In this document: positions 1-8,840 of the stretch, piece after piece
Numbering within the stretch: position 1 is the first letter of the stretch
Layout of the letters: every line of letters begins with the position of its first letter
DNA from: Collinsella sp.
GTDB taxonomy: Bacteria; Actinomycetota; Coriobacteriia; Coriobacteriales; Coriobacteriaceae
DNA: 64,000 nucleotides
Direction of reading: 5' to 3'
Assembly (NCBI GenBank): GCA_018376905.1
Contig: JAHAAK010000007.1
Location: 20,787 to 84,786 of the forward strand
Position numbers and translations under genes: made by a program
Notes under the pieces: generated by a model
What the model saw: only the letters and a program-made list of their open reading frames with translations
Database searches by the model: none
What the model was told of the DNA's origin: nothing

Positions 1-746
1 TGCAGCTGCCAGCCCTCAAAGCCCCAGCGCTCGCGTGCGGCGCCCGGGGCGCGGTCGGTCAGAATGTTCACGGCCTCCAGCAGCAGACCGCCGCCGGCGC
101 ACGAGGCGTCGATCAGCGTAGGCAGCGCTTCGTTTTCGTAATCATCGGCCGTCAGCTCGCGCTCGCACAGTGCGGTCCAGCCGACCTGCGCCAGCACCAG
201 GGCGGCGTAGTCGGGGCGCAGCACGTGCGCGCCCTCGCCGGTGCGGGTCGCTGCGGGCGGCAGGCGTTTGAACAGCGGGTCGCCTGAAAGGTCCAGGCTG
301 ATGCTCGCGCGGCGCTGGCGCAGCGAAAGCAGCAGGTGAACGTCGGGGTCGGCAGCATCGACGTCGGCGCGACGGCCCGTGGTCTCGGCCAGACGGTCGC
401 ACAGCGCGTCTTTGGCGCGCAGGGCCGAGAAGCGCGTGTTGCGCAGCTGCTCGGTCACGCCGCGGGCTGTGATGGCGATGGTGGCGCCGGGGCGGACGAT
501 GCTCTCCCAGGCGATGTCGTAAACGCTATCGTACAGTTCATCGGCATTCTGCGCCTCAAAGCGCCCGAGCACCACGAACACGCGGCTCGCCAGGCGCGAC
601 CACAGGCATGCTCGGTAGCCTTGCTCGAGCTCGCCCTCAAATGTAGCGCGGCCCTTCAGCCGGCGAACATGCGAAAGCCCGAGGCGTTTAAGCTCATCGG
701 CGAGTGCGGACTCAAAGCCCTCGGGGCAGCTTGCGTAAAATTCCAT
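1..746 (-). CDS. THUMP-domain 23S rRNA (guanine-N2) methyltransferase, RlmL-like (partial)
   Basis: The 5' part of a gene read leftward; it runs off the left edge, so only about 248 N-terminal residues are visible. The protein opens MEFYASCPEGFE, the usual start of the RlmL/YpsC family. A THUMP RNA-binding region follows, then the linker DLSGDPLFKRL and the start of the methyltransferase domain with DASCAGGGLLLEA, which fills the place of the usual DPxCGSGT S-adenosylmethionine motif. The family methylates G2445 of 23S rRNA using SAM. The ATG at 744-746 is chosen because it matches the family N-terminus; a short spacer separates it from the divergent HAD gene. The catalytic NPPY motif would lie outside the window, so exact target specificity is not certain. 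Confidence 0.85.
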   Translation of the reverse strand, partial: MEFYASCPEGFESALADELKRLGLSHVRRLKGRATFEGELEQGYRACLWSRLASRVFVVLGRFEAQNADELYDSVYDIAWESIVRPGATIAITARGVTEQLRNTRFSALRAKDALCDRLAETTGRRADVDAADPDVHLLLSLRQRRASISLDLSGDPLFKRLPPAATRTGEGAHVLRPDYAALVLAQVGWTALCERELTADDYENEALPTLIDASCAGGGLLLEAVNILTDRAPGAARERWGFEGWQL

Positions 747-821
747 GGGTGACCTCTCTGGTTGCGTCGCTTCATTATATGATGGATGCTTCGTTTGCCC
801 TTATCCTCGAAAGGAACCCAT

Positions 822-1649
822 ATGATTGATGCGTGCCCCGATTCCGCCGTCCTCTTTTTTGACGTGGACGGCACGCTGACGTCGTTCGATCCCGACAACA
901 TGACCGACAAGGACTTTTCGGCGGTTCACCCCTCGCAGACGGTGGTTGAGGCGTTCCGTGCACTGCGCGATGCAGGGCACAAGGCATTTATCTGCACGGG
1001 CCGCCCCCTGTGGCTTATCGCCGATAGCCTGCGTGCGCTCGACCCCGCGGGCATCGTTGCCATGGCGGGAGCCACGCTCGAGGTCGAGGGACGCGTGGTA
1101 CACGAGGACTGCTTTGGCGAGGACGTTATCGAGGAGCTTGCACGCCGTATGGCCGCGGCAGGGATTGAGGCCTTTTTCGAGACCAACGTGGCTACTTTTG
1201 CCCTGGAACCCGCGGGTGTTGAGCAGTCGTCTCTGATCGGCACTTCTGTGGCGCACAGCACCGAGGAGATGCGCGTCGACGGCAGTCTGCGCGTGGGCAA
1301 GGTAGGCCTCGCTGCGCCCAGTTTGGCTCGCGTAGCCAACGATGACGGCTTTATCGATTGCGAGTTTGAGCTGTGCAATACCGGTGGTCAGAATCGCGAG
1401 CTGAGCCCCAAGGGCATTGACAAGGGCGTGGGCGTGGCGCGAGCACTGGCGTATCTGGGCCGCGAGGGAAATGCGCGCACCTTTGGCTTTGGCGATTCGG
1501 GCAACGACCTGGGCATGCTCGCTGCCGTCGAGACAGCCGTGGCCATGGGCAACGCCATGCCCGAGGTCAAGGCGGTCGCCGACTACGTGACCGACGATGT
1601 CGCGCACGACGGTACCGTCACAGCGATGCAGCATTTCGGCCTCATCTAA
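822..1649 (+). CDS. HAD-superfamily (Cof/IIB-type) phosphatase
   Basis: A 275-residue hydrolase with all four HAD motifs: motif I FFDVDGTL (nucleophile Asp14, Asp16), motif II CTGRP, the Lys motif SPKGIDKG, and motif IV GFGDSGND. The cap between motifs II and III is the IIB type seen in Cof-like sugar-phosphate and nucleotide phosphatases. The ATG at 822 is preferred over an in-frame upstream start at 786 because AAAGGA lies a few bases before it and the protein then begins close to motif I, as in the family. The substrate cannot be deduced from sequence. It is divergent from the rRNA methyltransferase gene. Confidence 0.88.
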   Translation: MIDACPDSAVLFFDVDGTLTSFDPDNMTDKDFSAVHPSQTVVEAFRALRDAGHKAFICTGRPLWLIADSLRALDPAGIVAMAGATLEVEGRVVHEDCFGEDVIEELARRMAAAGIEAFFETNVATFALEPAGVEQSSLIGTSVAHSTEEMRVDGSLRVGKVGLAAPSLARVANDDGFIDCEFELCNTGGQNRELSPKGIDKGVGVARALAYLGREGNARTFGFGDSGNDLGMLAAVETAVAMGNAMPEVKAVADYVTDDVAHDGTVTAMQHFGLI

Positions 1650-1842
1650 TGAATCCCGCGTTCTGACGTTTGCTCGAACTGCGACTTTCTGCTTTTGCAT
1701 GCTCAATCGATTTATCGATCCAAACACTGAGGTGTTTATACCGTTCGCCGAGAAGATAAAAACCCGCAGCTCACGCCTTGATAAACATAGGTAAAGTGTT
1801 TAGCAGTTTATCGGCCGTGTGCAAACGAAAGGAATCAGGCAG

Positions 1843-2547
1843 ATGGCAATCAAGGTGTTCGCTGACGGTGCAAACCTCGAGGGCATGCTCGACATGTACG
1901 AGAACGGCAACGTTCAGGGTTTCACGACCAACCCGTCCCTTATGAAGAAGGGCGGCGTGACGGATTACCGCGCGTTTGCCAAGGAGGTCCTGGCCCACAT
2001 TACCGATGTGTCCGTGTCGTTTGAGGTCTTTGCCGACGACGTCGAGACCATGGAGGTCGAGGCCCGCGAGATTGCTACCTGGGCCGAGAACGTCTACGTC
2101 AAGATTCCGTGCGTGACCACCAAGGGCGAGTCCACCGCCGAGTTGGTGCGCAAGCTTTCGGCCGACGGCATCAAGGTCAATGTCACCACCATCTTTACGC
2201 CCGAGCAGGTCGACGAGATGGTCGAGACCGTTGACGCCGAGACCCCGTCCATCATTTCGCTCTTTGCCGGCCGTATCGCCGATACCGGCGTCGACCCCAT
2301 TCCGTTTATGACGGAGTCGGTCGAGAAGGCCGCCGCCAAGCCCAACTGCGAGGTTCTGTGGGCGTCCACGCGCGAGCTCATCAATATCTACCAGGCGGAG
2401 GCCTGCGGCTGCCAGATCATCACGGTGCCCAACAGCATCCTGGCCAAGCGCAAGAACATCGGCCGCGACCCGTACGAGGTCTCGCTCGACACCGTCCGCG
2501 GCTTTGCCAAGGACATCGCCTCGCTCGGCTTCCATATCCTGCCGTAA
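1843..2547 (+). CDS. transaldolase-family aldolase (fructose-6-phosphate aldolase/TalC-like)
   Basis: A 234-residue class I aldolase of the small transaldolase subfamily. The Schiff-base lysine is Lys87 in VYVKIPC, and the other conserved blocks are GFTTNPSLM near residue 27, NVTTIFTPEQ, SLFAGRIADTG and LWASTRE. Members either split fructose 6-phosphate into dihydroxyacetone and glyceraldehyde 3-phosphate or act as transaldolases in the pentose phosphate pathway; the sequence alone does not decide which. The start at 1843 has AAAGGA at 1829-1834. No partner pentose-phosphate gene is adjacent. The last 18 coding bases are repeated about 155 bp downstream (see findings). Confidence 0.85.
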   Translation: MAIKVFADGANLEGMLDMYENGNVQGFTTNPSLMKKGGVTDYRAFAKEVLAHITDVSVSFEVFADDVETMEVEAREIATWAENVYVKIPCVTTKGESTAELVRKLSADGIKVNVTTIFTPEQVDEMVETVDAETPSIISLFAGRIADTGVDPIPFMTESVEKAAAKPNCEVLWASTRELINIYQAEACGCQIITVPNSILAKRKNIGRDPYEVSLDTVRGFAKDIASLGFHILP

Positions 2548-2578
2548 CGCGAACACCGACTGTGTCGTGGGCTGTTCG

Positions 2579-2648
2579 CCCCGGCCTTTCCTTTCCCTAT
2601 CGCTCACGCGCTTTGCGAGGGTCGCGCTAGGCAAAGGAAAGGCCGGGG
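2579..2648. repeat. long inverted repeat downstream of the aldolase
   Basis: A perfect 16-bp inverted repeat: CCCCGGCCTTTCCTTT at 2579-2594 and its complement at 2633-2648, with a 38-base loop. There is no T-run after it, so it is not a standard terminator. It lies in the gene-free stretch 2548-2928. Confidence 0.6.
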
Positions 2649-2706
2649 CTGCCGACACGGGCTCGCTGGCAAGTTGGTACTTGGCTTCCATATCCTGCCG
2701 CAGGCA

Positions 2707-2916
2707 AAGGTACCCCCTTTAGCGACGTGCAAAATTGAGAGTATTCAGCAGGGTAAAGGCTTTTACCAGTTGATTGAAGCACGGAACAGCCCCCGTTTTG
2801 GCTCTGGTGGCGCCAAAACGGGGGCTGTTTTTGACTTTATTGCCTCTGAGGGGCGTCCGGAACGGCGGAATTTGCAGAATACTCGCGATTTTGCACATCA
2901 CTACCGGGGGGACCCT
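2707..2916. repeat. ~200-bp palindromic element with nested terminator
   Basis: Outer arms at about 2725-2750 and 2873-2898 match in inverted orientation at 22 of 26 positions (core GTGCAAAAT..GAGTATTC), with weaker similarity extending outward through C-rich blocks. Inside sits the strong hairpin at 2786-2828. This fills most of the gene-free stretch between the aldolase and tex. It resembles a small non-autonomous palindromic element, but no second copy is present in this window. Confidence 0.5.
2786..2834 (+). terminator. intrinsic terminator
   Basis: A perfect 17-bp stem (ACAGCCCCCGTTTTGGC at 2786-2802 and its complement at 2812-2828) with a 9-base loop, followed by TTTTT. The T-run is on the plus strand, so it ends transcription from the aldolase side, although 240 bp downstream of that stop codon. 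Confidence 0.8.
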
Positions 2917-2928
2917 TGCTTTAGGCGT

Positions 2929-5076
2929 TTACTTGCCCTGCACCATGGTGAGGGAGATCTTTTTGCGGTCGCGGTCGACCTTCTCCACCCACACCTTGAC
3001 CGTATCGCCGACGCGCACGACGTCGCTCGGGTGCTTGACGAAGCGGTTAGCCAGCTTGGAGATGTGCACGAGACCGTCCTGGTGCACGCCTACGTCGACG
3101 AAGGCGCCAAAGTCGACGACGTTGCGCACCGTGCCCTTGAGCTCCATGCCGGGCTCCAGGTCGTCGATGGAAAGCGCCGAGCGGCTAAAGACCACCTCGG
3201 GTGCGTCATCGCGCGGGTCGCGGCCGGGCTTTTTGAGTTCGTTAACGATGTCGATGAGCGTGAGGGTGCCGCAGTCTAGGTCGCTTGCCAGCGCCGAGAT
3301 GCTGCCCAGGCGGCGCTCGATATCGGGTACGCCGCCACGGCTGAGTTCGCTGGCGGCAACGCCGGCGCGCTCCAGGACGGCCGTGGCCACCTCGTAGCTT
3401 TCGGGGTGGACGCTCGTCGCGTCGAGCGGGTTCTTACCGCCGCTGATGCGCAGGAAGCCCGCGGCGTTGAGGTATGCCTTGGGCCCCAACTTGGGGACCT
3501 TTTTGAGCTGGCGGCGATCGGTAAAGGCGCCGTTTTCCTCGCGGTACGCCACGATGTTCTTGGCCACGCTCGGCGTGATGCCCGATACGTATCCCAGCAG
3601 GCTCGCGCTCGCGGTATTTACGTCGACGCCCACGCGGTTGACGACGTCTTCCACCACGTGACCCAGCGTGCGCGAAAGCTCGGCCTGGTCAAGGTCGTGC
3701 TGGTATTGGCCCACGCCGATGGACTGGGGCGGAATCTTGACGAGCTCTGCCAGCGGGTCCTGCAGGCGACGACCCAAGCTCATGGCGCCGCGCACGGTGA
3801 CATCCAGATCGGGATACTCCTGGCTCGCGAGCTCGGAGGCGGAATACACCGACGCGCCGGCCTCGTTGACGATGGTGTAGCGAAGGCTGGGCGCCTGCTC
3901 GGCAATGAACTCCGAGACGACTTCCTCGGTCTCGCGGCTGGCGGTGCCGTTGCCGATGACGATGGTGTTGACGCCGTCCTTCTTGACGAGGCGGGCGAGC
4001 TCGCGCTTGGTGCCGGCGACGTCGTGGCGCGGCTTGGTGGGGTAGACCACGCCGTGGTCGAGCAGCTTGCCGGTCTCGTCCATGACGGCGACCTTGCAGC
4101 CGGTGCGGTATCCCGGGTCGAGCGCAAGCACGCGGGCGCCGCGGACGGGGCGGGCCGAGAGCAGACCCTCGAGATTCTTGGCAAAGATGTTGATGGCCTC
4201 GGTCTGCGCGCGGACGGTGAGCTTGGCGCGGGCCTCGCGCTCCAGCGAGGGGGCCATGAGGCGCTTGTAACCGTCAGCGATGGCGGCGTCAAAGACGGGA
4301 GCAAACACGCCCTGACGGCGGGGCCAACGGCTGCCGAGGCGTGCCGTGGCGGCAGCACCGTCGACGTTCACGCGCACGCGGAGCTTGCCCTCGCGCTCAC
4401 CGCGGTCGATAGCCAGCACGCGGTGGTTGGGTATACGGCGCAGCGGCTCATCATAGCTGTAGTACGGCTCGTAGGGGGTCTTCTCGGTGGGGTCGGTGGC
4501 CTCGACGACGATATCGGCGGTGTTTTGCGTAAAAGCGCGCAGGTCGGCGACGTTCTCGGGGTCCTCGGCCACCGTCTCGGCCACGATGTCCGCCGCGCCG
4601 GCGAGCGCCTTCTCGGGCGTGTCGAAGCCGGCTTCCTCGTTGACGTAGGCCGCGGCGGCATCGAGTGCGCTGCCCTTGGCCGATGCCTGCATGATGATCA
4701 TGTTGGCAAGCGGCTCCAGGCCTGCCTCGCGGGCCTTCTGCGCGCGGGTCATGCGCTTTTTGCGGTAGGGCTTGTAGAGGTCCTCGACACGCTGGAGCTG
4801 CGTGGCCTCGCGAATCTGCTGCTCGAGCTCGGGCGTGAGCTTGCCCTGGGCGTCGATGAGCAGAATGACGTCCTCTTTGCGCTGTTCAAGATTGCGCAGG
4901 TAGGACAGGCGCTCGTCGAGTGCGCGCAGGGCGACGTCGTCCATGCCGCCCGTTGCTTCTTTGCGGTAGCGCGAGATAAAGGGGATGGTGTTGCCCTCGT
5001 CGATGAGCTTGACGGCTGCCTCGATGTTGGCGGCCTTAAGGTTGAGCTCGTGGGCGAGCTGGGCGATAAGATCCAT
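2929..5076 (-). CDS. tex: Tex-family RNA-binding transcription accessory protein
   Basis: A 715-residue protein with the full Tex layout: helical N-terminal Tex domain, a YqgF-like RNase H fold around RGARVLALDPGYRTGCK, tandem helix-hairpin-helix motifs (LLGYVSGITPSVAKNIVAYR and VPKLGPKAYLNAAGFLRI), and a C-terminal S1 RNA-binding domain (GTVRNVVDFGAFVDVGVHQD). Tex binds nucleic acid and affects transcription and toxin expression in several bacteria. The start is placed at 5076, where AAGGAGT precedes the ATG and the protein opens MDLIAQLAHEL; the frame stays open 26 codons further upstream without a good ribosome binding site. It appears to be a single-gene unit, convergent with the aldolase. 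Confidence 0.93.
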   Translation of the reverse strand: MDLIAQLAHELNLKAANIEAAVKLIDEGNTIPFISRYRKEATGGMDDVALRALDERLSYLRNLEQRKEDVILLIDAQGKLTPELEQQIREATQLQRVEDLYKPYRKKRMTRAQKAREAGLEPLANMIIMQASAKGSALDAAAAYVNEEAGFDTPEKALAGAADIVAETVAEDPENVADLRAFTQNTADIVVEATDPTEKTPYEPYYSYDEPLRRIPNHRVLAIDRGEREGKLRVRVNVDGAAATARLGSRWPRRQGVFAPVFDAAIADGYKRLMAPSLEREARAKLTVRAQTEAINIFAKNLEGLLSARPVRGARVLALDPGYRTGCKVAVMDETGKLLDHGVVYPTKPRHDVAGTKRELARLVKKDGVNTIVIGNGTASRETEEVVSEFIAEQAPSLRYTIVNEAGASVYSASELASQEYPDLDVTVRGAMSLGRRLQDPLAELVKIPPQSIGVGQYQHDLDQAELSRTLGHVVEDVVNRVGVDVNTASASLLGYVSGITPSVAKNIVAYREENGAFTDRRQLKKVPKLGPKAYLNAAGFLRISGGKNPLDATSVHPESYEVATAVLERAGVAASELSRGGVPDIERRLGSISALASDLDCGTLTLIDIVNELKKPGRDPRDDAPEVVFSRSALSIDDLEPGMELKGTVRNVVDFGAFVDVGVHQDGLVHISKLANRFVKHPSDVVRVGDTVKVWVEKVDRDRKKISLTMVQGK

Positions 5077-5185
5077 GGGACTCCTTGCGTTTAAGGTGCG
5101 TTTGCAGCACAGGGCTACCAAGGATACCACCCGCCGCTCCACCAAAGCAGTCAATTTGGGACGGGCAAATCATCCCCAAGGCGCC

Positions 5186-5221
5186 AAAAAGCCCCGCGGG
5201 CAGGAAGGCTGCTCGCGGGGC
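5186..5221 (-). terminator. intrinsic terminator of the 8608-5295 operon
   Basis: On the minus strand, GCCCCGCG plus an inner GCAG/CTGC extension pairs across 5191-5221 around a GAAGG-type loop and is followed by TTTTT (complement of 5186-5190). It lies 74 bp past the stop codon of the dehydrogenase gene. Confidence 0.75.
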
Positions 5222-5294
5222 AAAGAAGAGGGACTTGTTGGTGGCGGACCGAGGGGTCCGGCATGGGGTTTCTGCCGCGGTCGCTCTTAAGGCA

Positions 5295-6335
5295 TTACAG
5301 CTCGACGAGCTGGCCGGTCTCGGCGGCCTCCTTGATGGCGTTGAGAAGCGTGAGCGTCTTGACGTTATCGGCGGGGGTCACGACGGGCTCGACCTCGCGG
5401 CGAACAACCTTTACAAAGTGCTTGAGCTGCATCTTGTGCGGCAGTGCCGGGTCGACGGCCGGAATCTCCATCTGCAGCGGCTTGTGCCAGTTAGAGGCGC
5501 CGTCGTAGGAGAACTGGTGCAGGCGGGGCAGCGACAGGGCGCCCTTAGTGCCGCCGATAAAGTAGGCGTCGGCGTCGAAGGGGCGGTACTGCGGATCCTC
5601 GCGAGCGGTTGCCTCCCAGTTCCAGGGGCTGGCGGTGGCGTCGGAGATGGTCATGCTTGCGAGCGCGCCATCGGCAAAACGGACGTTGACCACGGCGGAG
5701 TCCTCGGTCTCAAAACCGCGGGCGGCGCTGGACTGCATACCCTGGACGGCAACGGGCTCGCCCAGCAGGTAGCGGAGCAGGTCGACGTCGTGCACCAGGT
5801 TGACCAGGATCGGGCCGGCACCCTTCTTGCGGCGCCACTCGACATCGAAATACTCGTCATTCTTATAGATCATGTAGTGGAAGCTCGACACGGTGAGCTT
5901 GCCCAGCTCGCCGGACTCGATGATCTCCTTGGCCTTGTTGACGAAGGGGTTGTGGCGACGGTGCTGACCCACGAGCACGGGCACGCCGGCGGTTTCGGCC
6001 TCGGCGGCGAAGGCCTGGGCATCCTCGAGGTCGTTGGAGATCGGCTTTTCGACCAGCGGCACGATGTTGCGCTTCACGGCCTCGCGGGCAACGCCCAGGT
6101 GCAGGTCGTTGGGGGTGGCGATGATGACGGCCTCGGGCTTGACCTCGTCCATCATCTGGGCGGGATCGGTAAAGAACGGCACGCCGGCGGCCTCGGCCGT
6201 GGCGCGGGCGCCCTCAAAGGCGTCGGCGATGGCGACGAGCTCGGCCTCGGGCTCCTCGGTGACAAAGCGGATGTGGTTGCGGCCCATGGCGCCGGCACCG
6301 ATAACGGCAATGCGGACGGGGTTGAGCTCAGGCAT
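5295..6335 (-). CDS. Gfo/Idh/MocA-family NAD(P)-dependent oxidoreductase
   Basis: 346 residues. The N-terminal Rossmann fold carries IAVIGAGAMGRNH at residues 8-20. The EKP motif (LVEKPISND) and the HDVDLLRYLLG helix with its catalytic His are both present, followed by the alpha/beta substrate domain. Family members oxidise or reduce the ring or C2-C4 hydroxyls of sugars, inositols and sugar acids. It is the last gene of a three-gene minus-strand unit with an MFS carrier and an SDR, so the three probably import and oxidise one small substrate. The substrate is unknown. The ATG at 6335 has a GGAGT ribosome binding site. Confidence 0.9.
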   Translation of the reverse strand: MPELNPVRIAVIGAGAMGRNHIRFVTEEPEAELVAIADAFEGARATAEAAGVPFFTDPAQMMDEVKPEAVIIATPNDLHLGVAREAVKRNIVPLVEKPISNDLEDAQAFAAEAETAGVPVLVGQHRRHNPFVNKAKEIIESGELGKLTVSSFHYMIYKNDEYFDVEWRRKKGAGPILVNLVHDVDLLRYLLGEPVAVQGMQSSAARGFETEDSAVVNVRFADGALASMTISDATASPWNWEATAREDPQYRPFDADAYFIGGTKGALSLPRLHQFSYDGASNWHKPLQMEIPAVDPALPHKMQLKHFVKVVRREVEPVVTPADNVKTLTLLNAIKEAAETGQLVEL

Positions 6336-6365
6336 TTCGACTCCTTAATACTGGTGACCAGTGGA

Positions 6366-6396
6366 ATGCGACAAAGGGGCTGTCCCTTTGTCGCAT
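6366..6396. repeat. GTGACAAAGGG-family palindrome (GC variant)
   Basis: Arms ATGCGACAAAGGG and CCCTTTGTCGCAT with a 5-base loop. Compared with the other copies the T-A pair is C-G on both arms, a compensatory change. It lies between two genes of one operon. Confidence 0.85.
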
Positions 6397-6404
6397 CGGT
6401 AAAA

Positions 6405-7661
6405 CTAGGCGGACTTCTTCTTGCTGTCGGAGACCATCATGTAGACGGTGAGCACGACGGCGATGGCGGCGATCACAATAGCGCCGTAGAAGGACTGCTG
6501 GTAGGCGGCGCTGCCGGCCTCGGCGTGATACAGCACGGCGGTGATGGGCTGGCTGATCCAGGTGGAAGCGGCGTAGCCCAAAAACATGATGCCGTAGTTG
6601 ACGCCGATGTTGCTGGTGCCGAAGGCGCCACCGGTGAGCGGCGGGTAGATGACGAGCAGGGCGCCAAAGCTAAAGCCGAGCAGGGCGAGCGCCACAAAGA
6701 ACATGCCCTGCGTAAAGCTCATCGACATGATGACGAGTGCGACGATGGTGACGACAAGGCTGATGAGCAGCGACTTATAGGCGCCGAGCTTGTCGATGAT
6801 CTGGCCAAAGGACAGACGGCCAACCAGGTTGGCGCAGGTGTTGACGGAGACCACCACACCGCCGAGGGCGACGGCCGCGGCGCTCGTGGGGTCGGCGAAG
6901 AGCTGGACGGCGGCGATGGAGGCAACCTTGCCCACGAGCAGGGTGCCCGCGGTGGCGGCAAAGGCGAAGGTGACGATGAGGACCCAGAAGCGCGGGGTCT
7001 TGACCATCTCGCCCGGGGTGAGGTCGCCGAAGGTGCCGGCATGCGCGCCGCCCTTGGGGGCCTCGAAGCCCTCGGGCAGCCAACCGGCCTCGGGGGCCTT
7101 CAGGAACAGGGCGGAGGCGGCGATCATCACAAAGAAGATGACGCCGAGCGCCTTAAGGGCGCCAAAGATGCCCAGGCTCGGGATGAGCAGCGAGGCGAGC
7201 ACTGGGGACAGCACGGCGGGGCCGGCGGTTGAAGCGGCCAGGGTGATGCCGGAGGCGAGGCCCTTCTTGTCGATGAACCACTTTTGGCCGGTGGTGAGCG
7301 CCGGGTTGTAGCCCAGGCCGTTGCCGATGGCGGCGACGAGCGAGAACCACAGGTAGAACTGCCACGGCTCGGTGACGGTGCCGGACATGAACCAGCCCAC
7401 GCCGTAGCACACGGCGGCGGCGATCACGACGTTGCGCGGGCCGATCTTATCGGAGATGCGGCCGGCGAAGATGCCCGTCACAGCCATGATGGTCTGAAAG
7501 ACCGGGAAGGCCCAGGTAAGAGCGCTGGACCACTCGGGGTAGACGGCGAGCAGGTTCTTGCTCACGACGGAATACAGCGCGATGGAGCTGATGAAGAACA
7601 TGGTGACGCACGCGGCGGAAAGCACGACGGCGCGACCCTTGTTGGAGTTGGTGGAAGCCAT
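6405..7661 (-). CDS. MFS transporter, oxalate/formate antiporter (OFA)-like
   Basis: 418 residues with twelve predicted membrane helices and the MFS loop motif GRISDKIGPRNV between helices 2 and 3. The pattern of helix 5 (GNGLGYNPALTTGQKWF) and the long central loop around PEAGWLPEGFEAP are typical of the OFA/monocarboxylate branch, which exchanges or imports small organic acids such as oxalate, formate or lactate. It sits between a dehydrogenase and an SDR in one minus-strand operon, which suggests a hydroxy-acid or sugar-acid substrate. The stop codon is 69 bp from the next gene, with a palindromic repeat in the gap. Confidence 0.88.
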   Translation of the reverse strand: MASTNSNKGRAVVLSAACVTMFFISSIALYSVVSKNLLAVYPEWSSALTWAFPVFQTIMAVTGIFAGRISDKIGPRNVVIAAAVCYGVGWFMSGTVTEPWQFYLWFSLVAAIGNGLGYNPALTTGQKWFIDKKGLASGITLAASTAGPAVLSPVLASLLIPSLGIFGALKALGVIFFVMIAASALFLKAPEAGWLPEGFEAPKGGAHAGTFGDLTPGEMVKTPRFWVLIVTFAFAATAGTLLVGKVASIAAVQLFADPTSAAAVALGGVVVSVNTCANLVGRLSFGQIIDKLGAYKSLLISLVVTIVALVIMSMSFTQGMFFVALALLGFSFGALLVIYPPLTGGAFGTSNIGVNYGIMFLGYAASTWISQPITAVLYHAEAGSAAYQQSFYGAIVIAAIAVVLTVYMMVSDSKKKSA

Positions 7662-7726
7662 TGGACTCTTTCTAATCGATGCGGGGGAGGAGCGGGCGTG
7701 TCCGCGGGCCTCCCTGTTAGGTTGGT

Positions 7727-8608
7727 TTACTGGTCAGTCGGCTTGGCGACGCCGGACTCATCGGACCAGAGCTCGACGCCCTTGTTCTTAAGGTAGTTGT
7801 CGGCATATGCGCGACGGCCGCCGGACTTGGCGGTGAGGTCGCCCATCATGTTGGAGAAGCCGCCGTCGACCTTGATGGCGTCGCCGGTGGTAAAGTCCGA
7901 ACGCTTGGACGCCAGGAACATGACGGCGTTGGCGATATCGCTGACCTCGCCGATGCGACGCGTGGCGATCAGACGGCTGCGGCTCTTCTCGACCTCGGGG
8001 TCGGCGTAAAAGCTTGCCGACATGGGGGTTTTGACAAAGCAGGGCTCGACGCAGTTGGAGCGGACGCCGTAGGGGCCCCACTCGGCGGCGAGCATCTTGG
8101 ACATCATGTTGACGCCGGCCTTAGTGGAGCTGTACACACCCGAGAACGTCTCGGGGGAGTGGCTGGCAACGGTCGAGATGTGCACCAGGCGACCCTGGCC
8201 GGCCTTGATCATTTCGCGACCAAAGCGCTGCGAGGTGATGAAGTAACCGGTGAGGTTGACGTTGAGCACCTGCTCCCAGTCGCTCAGCGGCAGGTCCTCC
8301 ATGGCGGCGAAGCGCAGGATGCCGGCGGTGTTGACGAGAACGTCGACGCGGCCGAAGTCGGCGATGGTGGCATCGACGGCGGCCTGAACCTCAGCCTCGT
8401 CGGTGGCGTTCATCTTGTAGCCCTCGGCGTGGATGCCAAACTCGGCGGCGAGGTCGGCGGCTGCGGCCTTGACCTTTTCCTCGTCTAGATCGAGCAGGAC
8501 GACGTTGGCGCCGTTGCGGGCGAACTCGCGGCAAATCTCGACGCCCATACCGCCGAGTGCGCCAGTCACGGCGCAGACATCGCCTTCGAGCTTGAGCCAA
8601 TTGCTCAT
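7727..8608 (-). CDS. short-chain dehydrogenase/reductase
   Basis: 293 residues, classical SDR. The cofactor motif TGALGGMG, the NTAG strand, and catalytic Ser (STVAS), Tyr and Lys (YSSTK) are all present, with PCFVKTP downstream of the active site. The acidic residue after the second strand (VVLLDLDEEK) suggests NAD rather than NADP. The C-terminal tail of about 40 residues beyond VDGGFSNMMG is longer than in minimal SDRs. It is the first gene of the operon that continues with the MFS carrier and the Gfo/Idh/MocA dehydrogenase, and is read away from a LysR gene. The ATG at 8608 has AAGGGAAG before it. Confidence 0.92.
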   Translation of the reverse strand: MSNWLKLEGDVCAVTGALGGMGVEICREFARNGANVVLLDLDEEKVKAAAADLAAEFGIHAEGYKMNATDEAEVQAAVDATIADFGRVDVLVNTAGILRFAAMEDLPLSDWEQVLNVNLTGYFITSQRFGREMIKAGQGRLVHISTVASHSPETFSGVYSSTKAGVNMMSKMLAAEWGPYGVRSNCVEPCFVKTPMSASFYADPEVEKSRSRLIATRRIGEVSDIANAVMFLASKRSDFTTGDAIKVDGGFSNMMGDLTAKSGGRRAYADNYLKNKGVELWSDESGVAKPTDQ

Positions 8609-8677
8609 AGGAACTTCCCTTCTTGTGCCTCCCGGTGGGTCGCTCCCATTAATCGACCCACGTGGTTTTCGCTGGTT

Positions 8678-8713
8678 ATCGTATGCTTTGCATTTGCGCA
8701 GGTGAATTGCATA
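8678..8713 (-). promoter_or_regulatory. predicted promoter and LysR-type operator of the SDR operon
   Basis: Minus-strand -35 TTCACC (8701-8706) and -10 TACGAT (8678-8683) with a 17-bp spacer. The half-sites TATGC (8682-8686) and GCATA (8709-8713) form an inverted repeat over this promoter, and TTTGCAT/ATTGCAT copies lie inside. The placement suits control by the divergent LysR protein. Inferred by eye. Confidence 0.5.
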
Positions 8714-8840
8714 TTTGTTAGAATGGCGTTAACCGTAGGTTTACACCGTGCGATGCAGTTTTTCTCAATTAAGCGCGTGACCTGCGAAAACAACCCCCTG
8801 TGGCGCCATGTGGCCACGGGTGCGAAAACGGGAGATTGAC

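Noticed and set aside
3406..5094. Long plus-strand open frame opposite tex
   Set aside because: Antisense shadow of the tex gene with no recognisable domain or ribosome binding site.
5085..7232. Long plus-strand open frame (715 codons) over the dehydrogenase and MFS genes
   Set aside because: It is the mirror of well-recognised minus-strand genes; composition (Gly/Asp/His-rich) and lack of any family motif mark it as an antisense shadow caused by GC-rich codons.
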